Assembly: GCA_023435725.1 (NCBI GenBank)
Contig: JAEYRD010000220.1
Location: 10,988-74,987, forward strand
Reading direction: 5' to 3'
Source: Pseudomonadota bacterium
GTDB lineage: Bacteria; Pseudomonadota; Alphaproteobacteria; Rhizobiales; Xanthobacteraceae
Length of the DNA: 64,000 bases
A program made the position numbers and the translations under genes. The stretch's first letter is position 1. Every line of letters begins with the position of its first letter. This document shows positions 24,624 to 34,328 of the stretch, piece by piece. Under the pieces are notes generated by a model, which searched no databases, was not told where the DNA came from, and worked only from the letters and a program-made list of their open reading frames with translations.

Positions 24624-26990
24624 TCAGATCGCGGGCTTGTCAGCTCCGTGAAGCTTGGCGTGCAGGTTGATCAGCCACATTGCCGTCGGCCGCAGGATGA
24701 AGAGGTCGGCGACCAGCGCCATGACCATCGAGAAGGCGCTGAGCCAGCCGAACAGCCGCAGCGAGGGCAGGTCGGAGAACACGGTGACGACGAGGCCGCA
24801 GGCCAGCACCACCGTGGTCAGGATCAGCGCCGGGCCGACTAGCACGGTCGCGCGCTCGACCGCCAGCGCCGAGCCGACGCCCGGCTTGCTCTCGAGCCTG
24901 AGGCGATTGAGGAAGTGGATGGTCGCGCTCAGCCCCAGGCCGAACGAGACGGTGAGCGCGACGACGCTGGCGAATTGCAGGCCCTCGCCCATCGCCCACA
25001 GCACCGTCCCGGACATCACCACCGGGAAGATGCCCGGCAGGATGCAGGCGAACATCACCACCCAGGAACGGAAGGCCAGGCCAATGAAGATCGCGACCAG
25101 CGCGAATTCGACGGTGAGGCCGCGGTTCAGCTTCTCGATCATGCTGGCCGAGTTGCGCGCCGCGATCGCAGCGAGCCCCGTCACCGCAACCTCGTAGCCG
25201 GGATGCTTCTTGCGGACGGCGTCGAGCTCGGTATCGAGCTTGTCGACGATCGGCAGGAGCTGGCTGGAATCCTTGTCCGGCACGCGGCCGGCGACCACGA
25301 CGGCATCCTGCTCGGCATCGATGAAGCGCCGCACCAGATGCTCGGGAATGACGCTCACATATTCCTTCAGCGTGGCGACGTCGACGCTGCCGGCCTTTTC
25401 CGCAAGCCAGCGGCGCAGGGTCTCGACCGACCAGACATTGCCGACACCAGCCGCCTTCTCCACGGTCGCATGGACGTCAGCGATCGTCTGCAGCGTCTCC
25501 GGTGAATAGAGCGATTCACCCTTGGGGAATTGGATCAGCACGTTGACCGGATTGGCGCCGGTGAGCTTGGCGTCGAGACGGTCGCTGGCGGCGACCGCCT
25601 GGCGCTTGTCCGGCACCTGGTCGGCGAGCCGGTAGCGCGGCTCCAGATTGGCGTAGATGACGCCGAGGCTGCCGACGAACAGCACCGCGACTAGGCTGAA
25701 CAGGCCGGGGCGGCCCACCATGCGCACCGCGATCCAGTAGCAGAAGTTGCGCAGCGCCTGGACGCCGGCATCGGCGCCCTGGAATTTGACCGCAAAGACC
25801 TTCTCGTTGCGCACGAACAGCACGCCGAACACCGGCACCAACGACAGCACCGCGACCAGCGCGATGATGGTGGCGGCGAGGCCCGCCTCGCCGCACTTGC
25901 GGATCAGGTCGGAGTTGGAGAACTGCAGCGCGATGAAGGAAATGCCGGCGGTGCCGTGCGTCAGCACGCAGGCCGGCCCGACCACCAGCACCGCGTTCTT
26001 GAACGCGGTGAACTTGTCCTGGCCCGCGATCAGCCGGTCGCGTGCGGCGAAGGTGAGCTGCATCGAGTCCGAGAAGCTGATGACCATGATGAGCGGTGTC
26101 ATCACGTTCAGGAACATGTTGAGGTTGAAGTTGGCCCAGCCGAGCGCGCCGAGCGCCAGCAGGATCGCGATCATCGGCGGGAACGCCGCCGCGATCATGA
26201 ACGAGATCTTGCGGAAAAAGATGATGGCGATGACGCATCCGGCGAGGATGCCGAGGATGTTGTAGGTGAGCCCGTCGCGCTCGACGGCGTTGCGGATCTC
26301 GAGCTGCATCACCGGCACGCCGGAGAGCTGCACGTTGAGCCCGGTGTCGCCGAGGTCCTCCTTCATCAGCGCGCGGATGTCGCCTACGGTCTTGGTCAGC
26401 TTGTTGGAAGCGACCACCTCCGGATCGAGCGAGAGCACGATCAGCGCCAGCGTGCCGTCCTCCGACAACAGCTTGCCGCGGATGATCTCGTTGTTTTTGA
26501 CGGTCTCGATGAACTTGTCGTAGGCCGCGCCTTCCGGCAGCTCGGGCGGGAACAGCGCGGCCGGCAGCTTGCCCGGCGCCGGCGCCTGGCGCGCCGAGAA
26601 CAGAGAGACCAGGCCGCGCGTCCCTTCGACGAGCTGCATATCCGTGACGAAGTCGCGCAGCTTCTCGAGGTTGTTCCTCGCCAGGAGGTTCTTGCCCTCG
26701 ACCACGACGAGGACGTCGAATTCCTCGGCCGGGAACTTCTTGGTCACCTCTTCATACTGGCGGAATTCGCGGGTGTCGGAACGGAACAGCTGCGACAGCG
26801 AATCGTCGATCTTGATCCGGTGGATGCCGAACACGGCGCCGACAATCAGCGCGAGCAGCACGATGCAGGAGACGATCGGCGCCCGGACGGCGATCAGGCC
26901 GATGCGCTCGAGCCCGAAGGCGATCGAGGACGCAGGTCCCTGCTCGACCTTGTCGACATGAACCTCACTCTCGCTGTGCTTTTCGAGCAT
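24624..26990 (-). CDS. RND/MMPL family exporter (hopanoid-locus associated)
   Basis: A 788-residue RND-superfamily membrane protein with the same duplicated plan as HpnN: one helix near residues 35-55, a periplasmic domain to about 235, a helix block (about 240-440, including SFSDSMQLTFAARDR), a second periplasmic domain (about 460-640) and a final helix block. It is not the HpnN orthologue, which is at 8312-10900. It lies between the hpnCDE-shc-hpnG operon and eutB-hpnP-eutC on the same strand, so lipid export is a reasonable guess. Its cargo is unknown. Confidence 0.85.
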   Translation of the reverse strand: MLEKHSESEVHVDKVEQGPASSIAFGLERIGLIAVRAPIVSCIVLLALIVGAVFGIHRIKIDDSLSQLFRSDTREFRQYEEVTKKFPAEEFDVLVVVEGKNLLARNNLEKLRDFVTDMQLVEGTRGLVSLFSARQAPAPGKLPAALFPPELPEGAAYDKFIETVKNNEIIRGKLLSEDGTLALIVLSLDPEVVASNKLTKTVGDIRALMKEDLGDTGLNVQLSGVPVMQLEIRNAVERDGLTYNILGILAGCVIAIIFFRKISFMIAAAFPPMIAILLALGALGWANFNLNMFLNVMTPLIMVISFSDSMQLTFAARDRLIAGQDKFTAFKNAVLVVGPACVLTHGTAGISFIALQFSNSDLIRKCGEAGLAATIIALVAVLSLVPVFGVLFVRNEKVFAVKFQGADAGVQALRNFCYWIAVRMVGRPGLFSLVAVLFVGSLGVIYANLEPRYRLADQVPDKRQAVAASDRLDAKLTGANPVNVLIQFPKGESLYSPETLQTIADVHATVEKAAGVGNVWSVETLRRWLAEKAGSVDVATLKEYVSVIPEHLVRRFIDAEQDAVVVAGRVPDKDSSQLLPIVDKLDTELDAVRKKHPGYEVAVTGLAAIAARNSASMIEKLNRGLTVEFALVAIFIGLAFRSWVVMFACILPGIFPVVMSGTVLWAMGEGLQFASVVALTVSFGLGLSATIHFLNRLRLESKPGVGSALAVERATVLVGPALILTTVVLACGLVVTVFSDLPSLRLFGWLSAFSMVMALVADLFILRPTAMWLINLHAKLHGADKPAI

Positions 26991-27195
26991 GCCTTGTCCA
27001 GTTCCTAAATCGATTCGGTCTGTGAGCTTATTGCGCTCCGCGAACGGCCTGAAAACGCCATACCAATGGGAGGCTTGCCCTTTGAAAATGCGCGGAAAAT
27101 CGCCGCGAGGGGTTTAGCAGGTCAATAGCCCGACTCGCAAGCCGGCGAAGTATGGCCAAATCGGTCAAGGCGCGCCGATTTTGCCGGAATGCCCG

Positions 27196-27981
27196 TCATT
27201 CGGGCAAAGCCGTGCCAATTCGACGCGGAGCCCGGTCGCCGCTCTCGTCCTTCAGCATCACGCCGGTTGTTTCCCGCGCCAACCCTTCGCGGGCAAGCCA
27301 GGCGATCTTGAAGGCGGCTTCTTCATAGCTCAACCCAGCGTGGTGGATGTTCGACACGCAGTTTCGGTCGGCATCGGTGCGGCCCGGCTTTGGCGCGAAG
27401 GTCAGATAGGCGCCGAGACTGTCCGGCGCCGACAGGCCCGGGCGCTCGCCGATCAGCACCACGACCATGCGCGCGCCGAGAATGGCGCCAATCGCGTCAC
27501 CGAGCGCAACGCGCGCGCCTGAGGCGACGACGACACGGCCGATCGCGACGCCGTCGTCGGCTGCGAGCAACGGCAGCAGGCGAGCCATCAGCGCCACCGC
27601 GTGGGCGTGGACCGCCGCGGCGGACAGGCCGTCGCCGATCACGATCGCGATTTGGCATGCTTCATTGGCATATCGCGCCAGCTCCTCGGCAGAACCAGCA
27701 TCAAGCTGACGTCCGAGATCCGGACGGCGCAGATAATCCCTGCGATCGGCAGCCCGGCTCCTCGCCTCAATGGCGACGAGGCCAAGCTCGCGGAATTCGA
27801 CGACCAGCCGCGGCGCATCGAAGACAGCATGCACGGCATCGCGGGCACGCGCATGGTCCAGCGTGAAATCGAGCAGCGGCTTTGTCGGCACGCTTGCACC
27901 GCTACGTCCCAGCGCAACGCGCGCCGGCGTGAACGACCGCAGATCGAGGGTTGGGCGGCGCGGAGCGGCCGGATCAGACAT
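27196..27981 (-). CDS. eutC: Ethanolamine ammonia-lyase small subunit
   Basis: A 261-residue protein with the EutC features FTPARVALGRSGASVPT and LDFTLDHARARDAVH near the N-terminus, VIGDGLSAAAVHAHA in the middle and LIGERPGLSAPDSLGAYLTF and DADRNCVSNIH towards the end. With EutB it forms the adenosylcobalamin enzyme that splits ethanolamine into acetaldehyde and ammonia. It starts only 6 bp after the hpnP stop, so the two are almost certainly on one transcript. No microcompartment or reactivation (eutA) gene is nearby. Confidence 0.95.
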   Translation of the reverse strand: MSDPAAPRRPTLDLRSFTPARVALGRSGASVPTKPLLDFTLDHARARDAVHAVFDAPRLVVEFRELGLVAIEARSRAADRRDYLRRPDLGRQLDAGSAEELARYANEACQIAIVIGDGLSAAAVHAHAVALMARLLPLLAADDGVAIGRVVVASGARVALGDAIGAILGARMVVVLIGERPGLSAPDSLGAYLTFAPKPGRTDADRNCVSNIHHAGLSYEEAAFKIAWLAREGLARETTGVMLKDESGDRAPRRIGTALPE

Positions 27982-27987
27982 GTCGCA

Positions 27988-29574
27988 TCATTCGGCGGGG
28001 ACGGAGGCCTCGCGCAAGCGGATCGAATAGTTCGAGGCGTTCTGCTGGCCGCTCGATGCCGCGCGCGCAAAGGTGATGAGATGGTGGGCGACCAACGTGC
28101 AGCCGATCAGGCCTTCGATGTCGCGACGCTTGATCCGTCCCAGCGCGAACTTCCAGAACACGCGCTTGTAGTTACCGAGCACGCCGACTCTCCAGAAGAT
28201 GTTGCGCAGCATGACGAGACCACGCCTGATGTTGGGCCAGGTCTTCATCTCGTCCGGCACCGGCATCTTGAGGCGGTGCACATAGACGTGGTCGCATTGA
28301 TACTGGAAGCGCGCATAGACCTTCGCGGGCTCGTAAGCCACTCCCATGGCGTGCTTCCAGGATGCGACGACGTCGTCGTAGGGCAACAGGAAGTCGACGT
28401 TGGAGTCGCGGCCGTCGTCCTCGACAAGGCGCCCCTCGCGCTCGAGACGGTCCCACAGCGGCGTCTTCGGCAGCGCCTGAAGCAGGTTGATCGTGAGCAG
28501 CGGAATCCGGGACTCCTCGACGAAGGCGAGCAGCGCTTCCGACGTGTTCGGCTTGTCGGTGTCGAGCCCCATGATGATGCCGGAGACGACCTCCATGCCG
28601 TAGGAGTTGATGGTACGCACCCCCTCCAGGATCGGGACCATCATGTTGTGGTCCTTGTGCATGGCCTTCAGTGCATCGGGGTCGGGCGTCTCGATGCCGC
28701 AGAAGATGGTGACGAAATAGGCCTCGCGCATCCTCTCGAGGATCTCGGGGCGCTTTGCGATGTTGAGCGTCGCCTCGCAGGCGAGCCGCACCACGTAGCC
28801 GGTCTTCTTCTGCCATTCGATCAGATGCGGCAGCAGGTCCATCGCGGCCTTGCGGTTGCCGATGAAATTGTCGTCGACGAAATAGACCGTGTCGGTCATG
28901 CCGCATTCGCGCAGGCGGTCGAGCTCGGCGATGATCTGCTCCGGCGTCTTGATGCGCGGATTGCGCCCATAGAGGCCGGGGATGTCGCAGAACTCGCACT
29001 GATAGGGACAGCCGCTGGAATACTGGATGCTGCCGAGGAAATATTTCTTCACATCGGCAAGCTCGTAGGCCGGGATCGGAAACTCCGTCATCGGCACACG
29101 ATCCCGGGTGGTCAGCACCACTTGGCTCTCAGGACGCGAGGTGTCGTGCGACAGGATCTCGATCAACTGATTGGTGGCGTCACCCAGCTCGCCGACGTGG
29201 AGATAGTCGAACGAGGGATAATAGTCCGGACATGCACTGACCGAGGGACCGCCGAGCGCGACCGGCAGATCGAACTCGTGCGCGCGGCGGCAGATGTCGT
29301 TCATCTGCTGGCGCTGGATGTGCATGCCGCTGACGAAGACCACCTCAGCCCATTCGAACTCCTCCTTCGTCGTGCGACGCAGGTTCTCGTCGACGAACTT
29401 GACCCGCCACTCTTTCGGCAAGTAAGCGGAGATCAGCAGCAGGCCCTGCGGCGGCATGAAGGCGCTGACGCCGTCGGTCAGGGGATAGGAGTGCTCGAAC
29501 GTACCGAACGACGAGGTGTATCGCGGAAACACGCAGAGAATCCGCCGGGACGTACCGTTGCTTTCAGCTCGCAT
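27988..29574 (-). CDS. hpnP: Hopanoid C-2 methylase HpnP (cobalamin-binding radical SAM)
   Basis: A 528-residue class-B radical SAM methyltransferase. The N-terminal part (about 1-150) is the cobalamin-binding domain (ILCVFPRYTSSFGTFEHSYP, MPPQGLLLISAYLP, GGPSVSACPDYYP). The radical SAM cluster motif is C-x3-C-x2-C in SSGCPYQCEFCDIPGLYG. HpnP adds the 2-methyl group to hopanoids using SAM and cobalamin. GGGGGAG five bases before the ATG at 29574 decides that start over the upstream one. The assignment to HpnP rather than another B12-radical SAM protein rests on the recognisable N-terminus and the hpn context. The gene lies between eutB and eutC. Confidence 0.9.
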   Translation of the reverse strand: MRAESNGTSRRILCVFPRYTSSFGTFEHSYPLTDGVSAFMPPQGLLLISAYLPKEWRVKFVDENLRRTTKEEFEWAEVVFVSGMHIQRQQMNDICRRAHEFDLPVALGGPSVSACPDYYPSFDYLHVGELGDATNQLIEILSHDTSRPESQVVLTTRDRVPMTEFPIPAYELADVKKYFLGSIQYSSGCPYQCEFCDIPGLYGRNPRIKTPEQIIAELDRLRECGMTDTVYFVDDNFIGNRKAAMDLLPHLIEWQKKTGYVVRLACEATLNIAKRPEILERMREAYFVTIFCGIETPDPDALKAMHKDHNMMVPILEGVRTINSYGMEVVSGIIMGLDTDKPNTSEALLAFVEESRIPLLTINLLQALPKTPLWDRLEREGRLVEDDGRDSNVDFLLPYDDVVASWKHAMGVAYEPAKVYARFQYQCDHVYVHRLKMPVPDEMKTWPNIRRGLVMLRNIFWRVGVLGNYKRVFWKFALGRIKRRDIEGLIGCTLVAHHLITFARAASSGQQNASNYSIRLREASVPAE

Positions 29575-29728
29575 CAAAACTCCCCCAGCCACTCTCGACA
29601 TAGGTTCGAAAATTGCCAGCTAGACACATAGCGTAACGCTGCCGCCGGAATTTCTCAATATTGTGGCATGAGCATAATTCCGAGAGGCACCAATGGTTTC
29701 CTCAGGCTGCTGGGGGTGCTATTGCCCG

Positions 29729-31111
29729 TCACGCGATCAGCCGCGAGGCGAAATCGGGGAGCACGCCCGCATCGCCGGCAAGGCGGAAATCGGCCCCCAC
29801 GATGCCTGACTGCGCCAGCCAGTCGTCGAATTCCGGCGCGCGGCCCAGGCCAAACACGTCGCGGACATAAAGCGCATCGTGAAAGGACGTCGACTGGTAG
29901 TTCAGCATGACGTCGTCGGCGCCAGGGACGCCCATGATGAAGGTGACGCCGGCGGCAGCGAGCAGCGTCAGGAGATTGTCCATGTCGTCCTGGTCCGCCT
30001 CGGCATGGTTGGTGTAGCAGATGTCGACCCCGAGCGGCAGGCCGAGCAGCTTGCCGCAAAAGTGATCCTCCAGCCCAGCCCGGATGATCTCCTTGCCGTC
30101 ATAGAGATATTCCGGGCCGATGAAGCCGACCACGCTGTTGACCAGGAGCGGGGCAAAGGCGCGGGCGACCGCATAGGCGCGTGCCTCGCAGGTTTGTTGG
30201 TCGACGCCGTGATGGGCGTTGGCCGACAGCGCCGAGCCCTGCCCGGTCTCGAAATACATCACATTCTGCCCGACCGTGCCGCGCCTCTGCGACAGCCCGG
30301 CCTCCTGCGCCTCCCTCAGAAGCGCGAGGTTGATGCCAAAACTGCGGTTCGCGGCTTCGGTACCGGCGACCGACTGGAAGACGAGATCGACCGGCACCCC
30401 CTGCCCGATCAGCGACAGCGTCGTCGTGACATGGGTGAGCACGCAGCCCTGCGTCGGGATCTTCAGCCGCGCGATGATCTCGTCGAGCAATCGCAGCAAT
30501 TGCGCGATGACGGCCGGATCGTCGCTCGCCGGGTTGATGCCGATGCAGGCATCGCCGGCGCCGAGCAGGATGCCGTCGAGGATCGAGGCGGTGATGCCCC
30601 TGGCATCGTCGAAGGGATGGTTCGGCTGGAGCCGCGTGCTCATCCGGCCCTTCAGCCCGATGGTGTTGCGGAAGGCGGTCGTGACCTGGCATTTCCGAGC
30701 CGCCAGGATCAGGTCCTGGTTGCGCATCAGCTTTGAGACCGCGGCCGCCATTTCCGGGGTGATGCCGCCTGCCAGATTGCGCAGGACTTCGGGCGTGGCG
30801 GCATCCGACAGCAGCCAGTCGCGGAAGGCGCCGACCGTGAGCGAGGCCACCGGCGCGAACGCCCTGGCATCGTGGCTGTCGATGACGAGGCGAGTGACCT
30901 CGTCGGCCTCATAAGGGATGATGGCTTCCTGCAGGAATTGGCCGAGCGGGACATCGGCGAGCGCCATCCGCGCCGCGATCATCTGCTCGGCGCTGGCGGC
31001 CGCAATGCCGGCGAGCCGGTCGCCGGAGCGCGGCGGCGTCGCCTTGGCGAGGAGATCGCGCAGGTCCGGGAATGTGTAGGTCGTGGCATCGATGGTGTGG
31101 CGGTAGAGCAA
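29729..31111 (-). CDS. eutB: Ethanolamine ammonia-lyase large subunit
   Basis: A 460-residue protein matching the EutB TIM-barrel subunit, with MRNQDLILAARKCQVTTAFR, GLKGRMSTRLQPNHPFDD, LLGAGDACIGINPASDD and GLPLGVDICYTNHAEADQDD (cofactor and substrate region). The only start giving the full N-terminus is a TTG at 31111, with GGAGGGG upstream. EutB holds adenosylcobalamin and ethanolamine; its partner EutC is separated from it by hpnP. The usual permease and aldehyde dehydrogenase genes are not in this window. Confidence 0.94.
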   Translation of the reverse strand: MLYRHTIDATTYTFPDLRDLLAKATPPRSGDRLAGIAAASAEQMIAARMALADVPLGQFLQEAIIPYEADEVTRLVIDSHDARAFAPVASLTVGAFRDWLLSDAATPEVLRNLAGGITPEMAAAVSKLMRNQDLILAARKCQVTTAFRNTIGLKGRMSTRLQPNHPFDDARGITASILDGILLGAGDACIGINPASDDPAVIAQLLRLLDEIIARLKIPTQGCVLTHVTTTLSLIGQGVPVDLVFQSVAGTEAANRSFGINLALLREAQEAGLSQRRGTVGQNVMYFETGQGSALSANAHHGVDQQTCEARAYAVARAFAPLLVNSVVGFIGPEYLYDGKEIIRAGLEDHFCGKLLGLPLGVDICYTNHAEADQDDMDNLLTLLAAAGVTFIMGVPGADDVMLNYQSTSFHDALYVRDVFGLGRAPEFDDWLAQSGIVGADFRLAGDAGVLPDFASRLIA

Positions 31112-31350
31112 AGGCCCCTCCGGGATTCGTCGGCCAACGGCCGACTCCTGATCGCACGTGAAGGCGGGCCCTGGCGTCAGAAATCTAACAGATCAAGACG
31201 CTGAAATATCTTACCTTTCTTTCGACCAAAGGCGAAGGGGCCGCCCCGGGCGCGTTAACACTGCGTCCATCTTCATTCTGCATAGTTTTTCATCAGTCTT
31301 ATACGACCGCGCTCTTCGGCCGCTTCAGGCCATTCCGGGCCCCAAACATC

Positions 31351-33090
31351 ATGACAACCGACCGATCTGGGAATGCCACCGGGGTGGCAGGCCGTTTCAC
31401 GCTTGCCACCAGGCTGTACGCGATCTTCGCGCTGTTCGCCCTGCTCACGGCGGCGATCGCGATGCTGTCCGACTACAACAGCCGCCGCAGCGCCGACCTG
31501 ACCAGCGCGATCGCGACGGCGAATGCCGCCGCGCTGAACGTCGAGCGCGTCAACTCGCTGGTCTACGCGGTCGTGATGGAATCGCGCGGGGTCTACATGT
31601 CCACCGATCCCGCCGTCGTGAAGAAATACGGCGAGGGCCTGCTCAAGTTCAACGCGCAGATCCTGGAGGTCGTGAAAGGATGGGAAGGCATCGTCAGGGC
31701 CGATGATGCCGAGCAGTTCGCGACCTTCAAGAAGCGCATCGAGCAGTTCGTCGACTTCCGCAAGGAGCTGGTCCGCCGCGCCAACGAGATCAGCCCGGCC
31801 GCCGGCCGTGAATGGGGCGACAACGATGCCAACCGCGCCGTGCGCTCCGCACTGAACAAGGACCTCGAGGCGCTCTCCAAGGTCTATGCGGAACGCGCCC
31901 GGCAGATCTCGCACCAGACCGAGACCAATCGCACGTTGTCCTTCGTGCTGACCTGCCTCGGCGGCGTGGCACTGGCGCTGGTCGTGATCGGCGTCGTCAT
32001 CATCGCCCGCTCGATCGCCAGGCCCCTCTCCGCCATTACCGCGACCATCAAGCAGGTCGCCGACGGCGCGCAAGACATCACGGTGCCGCACACGGAGCGC
32101 GCCGACGAGATCGGTGCATTGGCACGCGCGATCCAGATCTTCCAGGAGGCGATGGGCCGCAACCGCAACCTCGCCTCGCAGGTCTCGCAGGACTCCGCCG
32201 CGCGCGAGGAGCGCGCCCACCACATCGAACAATCCGTCGAGGCGTTTCGCGATGCAATCGGCGCGATCATGCGCGGCCTCAGCGACAACGCCACCGTCAT
32301 GCGCGAGACCGCGCAGACCATCACGCGCGCCACGGCGGACGCGAGCAACCGCGCCGGCACGGCGGCGAGCGCGACCGAGCAGGCCTCGCACAACGTCACG
32401 GCCGTGGCGGGTGCGGCCGAGGAGCTCTCGACATCGGTCGAAGAGATCGGCCGCCAGGTGCGGCAATCCGCGGGCGCCGTCGAGCAGACCGGCCAGCGCA
32501 CCGAGAAATCGATCGCGGAGATCGAGAGCCTGGCGGCGGCCACGCAGCGCATCGATGGCGTGCTCAGCCTGATCCAGGCGATCGCCGAGCAGACCAACCT
32601 GCTCGCGCTCAACGCCACCATCGAGGCCGCCCGTGCCGGTGACGCCGGCCGCGGCTTTGCGGTCGTCGCCCATGAGGTCAAGGCGCTGGCGGGACAGACC
32701 GCCAAGGCGACCGCCGACATCAGCGAGAACGTCGCCATGATCCAGTCGTCCACCCGCAGTGCGGTCGATGCCGTCCGCGACATCGGCGGCGCAGTGCGCG
32801 CGATCAACGAGGTCACCTCCGCGATCGCCGGCGCCGTCGGCCAGCAGGACGCCGCCACGCGCGAGATCTCGTCCAACGCGCAAAGCGCCGCGCAGGGCAA
32901 CGAGACCCTGGTCGCCAACATCAACTCGCTGCGCGATGCCATCGGCGAGACGGATACGGCGGCAGCCTCCGTACTGACGGCGGCGAACAGCCTGACCGCG
33001 ACCGCGGACACACTGTCGCGCGAGGTGGAGCAATTCTTCCAGAATTTACGCTCGGGTTCGGCGGATAGCCGCACCGCCAAGGCGGGATGA
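31351..33090 (+). CDS. Methyl-accepting chemotaxis protein
   Basis: A 579-residue chemoreceptor. A first membrane helix lies at about 15-36 (LYAIFALFALLTAAIAML), then a periplasmic four-helix-type sensor of about 150 residues, a second helix at about 196-217, a HAMP domain with ARPLSAITATIKQVADG, and the signalling domain. The hairpin tip shows the conserved EQTNLLALNATIEAARAG, GRGFAVVAHEVKALAG. The sensed ligand is unknown. Divergent from eutB, so ethanolamine or a related amine is a testable but unsupported guess. Confidence 0.92.
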   Translation: MTTDRSGNATGVAGRFTLATRLYAIFALFALLTAAIAMLSDYNSRRSADLTSAIATANAAALNVERVNSLVYAVVMESRGVYMSTDPAVVKKYGEGLLKFNAQILEVVKGWEGIVRADDAEQFATFKKRIEQFVDFRKELVRRANEISPAAGREWGDNDANRAVRSALNKDLEALSKVYAERARQISHQTETNRTLSFVLTCLGGVALALVVIGVVIIARSIARPLSAITATIKQVADGAQDITVPHTERADEIGALARAIQIFQEAMGRNRNLASQVSQDSAAREERAHHIEQSVEAFRDAIGAIMRGLSDNATVMRETAQTITRATADASNRAGTAASATEQASHNVTAVAGAAEELSTSVEEIGRQVRQSAGAVEQTGQRTEKSIAEIESLAAATQRIDGVLSLIQAIAEQTNLLALNATIEAARAGDAGRGFAVVAHEVKALAGQTAKATADISENVAMIQSSTRSAVDAVRDIGGAVRAINEVTSAIAGAVGQQDAATREISSNAQSAAQGNETLVANINSLRDAIGETDTAAASVLTAANSLTATADTLSREVEQFFQNLRSGSADSRTAKAG

Positions 33091-33135
33091 CAGCGCGTCC
33101 CACCGCTCGCGATGTCAGCGGTGGGCTCGCTCCGA

Positions 33136-33258
33136 CAAAAAACTGAAAAACAACCCCATGCAGAGTAGCCGGTGACAGCGATATCAACGGCTTAACGGCC
33201 CGGTGCAATTCTTACGGATTTCACAAATCCATTTGACCCGTCGGGGCAAAACACCGGC
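33136..33258. repeat. Dispersed repeat copy B
   Basis: CAAAAAACTGAAAAACAACC and CCATGCAGAGTAG (33136-33168) match 13621-13653; TTTGACCCGTCGGGGCAAAA (33232-33251) matches about 13830-13849. It lies in the gap after the chemoreceptor gene. Confidence 0.6.
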
Positions 33259-33309
33259 GAGGATGTCATCTTCGCGGCGTAGGCGTCCCCGCCCGAACAA
33301 GTTCTCCCG

Positions 33310-34326
33310 TCACACCGTCAACAGCGTCTTGATCGCGCGACGCTGGTCCATCGCCCTGTAGCCCTCTGCGACCTGGTCGATCGGCAGGGTGAGATCGAAC
33401 ACCTTGCCGGGCTGAATGCGTCCGTTGAGCACCCGGTCCATGAGATCGGGCAAGAAGCGCCTCACTGGAGCGGGGCCGCCCAGCATGCGCCGCTGCGCGA
33501 AAAACAACGACTGGCCTTCAAAGGTCACACCATGGGGGACGCCGACATAGCCGATGGTACCGCCCGGACGCGCGCATTCGATGGCTTGCGACATTGCTTC
33601 TTGCGTGCCGACGCATTCGAGCACCGACTCAGCGCCGACACCACGGGTCAGTTCCTTCACGCGCGCGATGCCTTCTGCGCCGCGCTCGACCACGATATCA
33701 GTCGCGCCGAACTCCCTGGCAAGATCCTGCCGTGTCTTGTGGCGACTCATGGCGATGATGCGTTCCGCGCCCATTTCCTTCGCCGCAAGCACGCCCATGA
33801 GGCCGACGGCGCCGTCACCGACGACCACAGCCGTGGAACCTTCTCTCACGTTCGCAGCGTCCGCCGCGTACCAACCGGTCCCGAGTACGTCGGACGTCGC
33901 GAGCAGGTGCGGAATGAGATCGCTTCCCGGCATCTCCCTGGTCGCGACAAGCGTGCCATCGGCGAGCGCGACGCGCGCGTAAGGAGCCTGCGCGCCCGAC
34001 ATGAACTCCCGCCTCTCGCACGACGACTGGAAACCGAACTTGCAATGCGGACAGGTATTGTCCGACAGGCAGAACGAACCGACGACGAACTGGCCGGCCT
34101 TGATGGTCCTCACCGCGCTGCCGACTTCGACGACGACGCCGCAATACTCGTGGCCCATATGCGCGGGGCCCTCGTTCGGCTGCAGGCCGCGATAGGGCCA
34201 GAGGTCCGAACCGCAGATGCAGGTTGCAGACAGTTTGATGATGGCGTCGGTCGGGTTGACGATCCTGGGATCATCGACCTGTTCGTAGCGGACATCACCG
34301 GGTCCGTAGAGGACGGTTGCTTTCAT
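33310..34326 (-). CDS. Zinc-dependent alcohol dehydrogenase family protein
   Basis: A 338-residue medium-chain dehydrogenase. The catalytic zinc region is TCICGSDLWPYRG with GHEYCGVVVEVG; the structural zinc cysteines are in CPHCKFGFQSSCERRE (four-cysteine pattern incomplete compared with classical enzymes). The NAD(P) motif is VVVGDGAVGLMGVLAAKEMGA. GGGAGA lies six bases before the ATG at 34326; the longer upstream reading would run through the cupin gene. It is the last of a leftward operon MFS-cupin-ADH under a divergent LysR regulator. Substrate unknown. Confidence 0.88.
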   Translation of the reverse strand: MKATVLYGPGDVRYEQVDDPRIVNPTDAIIKLSATCICGSDLWPYRGLQPNEGPAHMGHEYCGVVVEVGSAVRTIKAGQFVVGSFCLSDNTCPHCKFGFQSSCERREFMSGAQAPYARVALADGTLVATREMPGSDLIPHLLATSDVLGTGWYAADAANVREGSTAVVVGDGAVGLMGVLAAKEMGAERIIAMSRHKTRQDLAREFGATDIVVERGAEGIARVKELTRGVGAESVLECVGTQEAMSQAIECARPGGTIGYVGVPHGVTFEGQSLFFAQRRMLGGPAPVRRFLPDLMDRVLNGRIQPGKVFDLTLPIDQVAEGYRAMDQRRAIKTLLTV

Positions 34327-34328
34327 CG

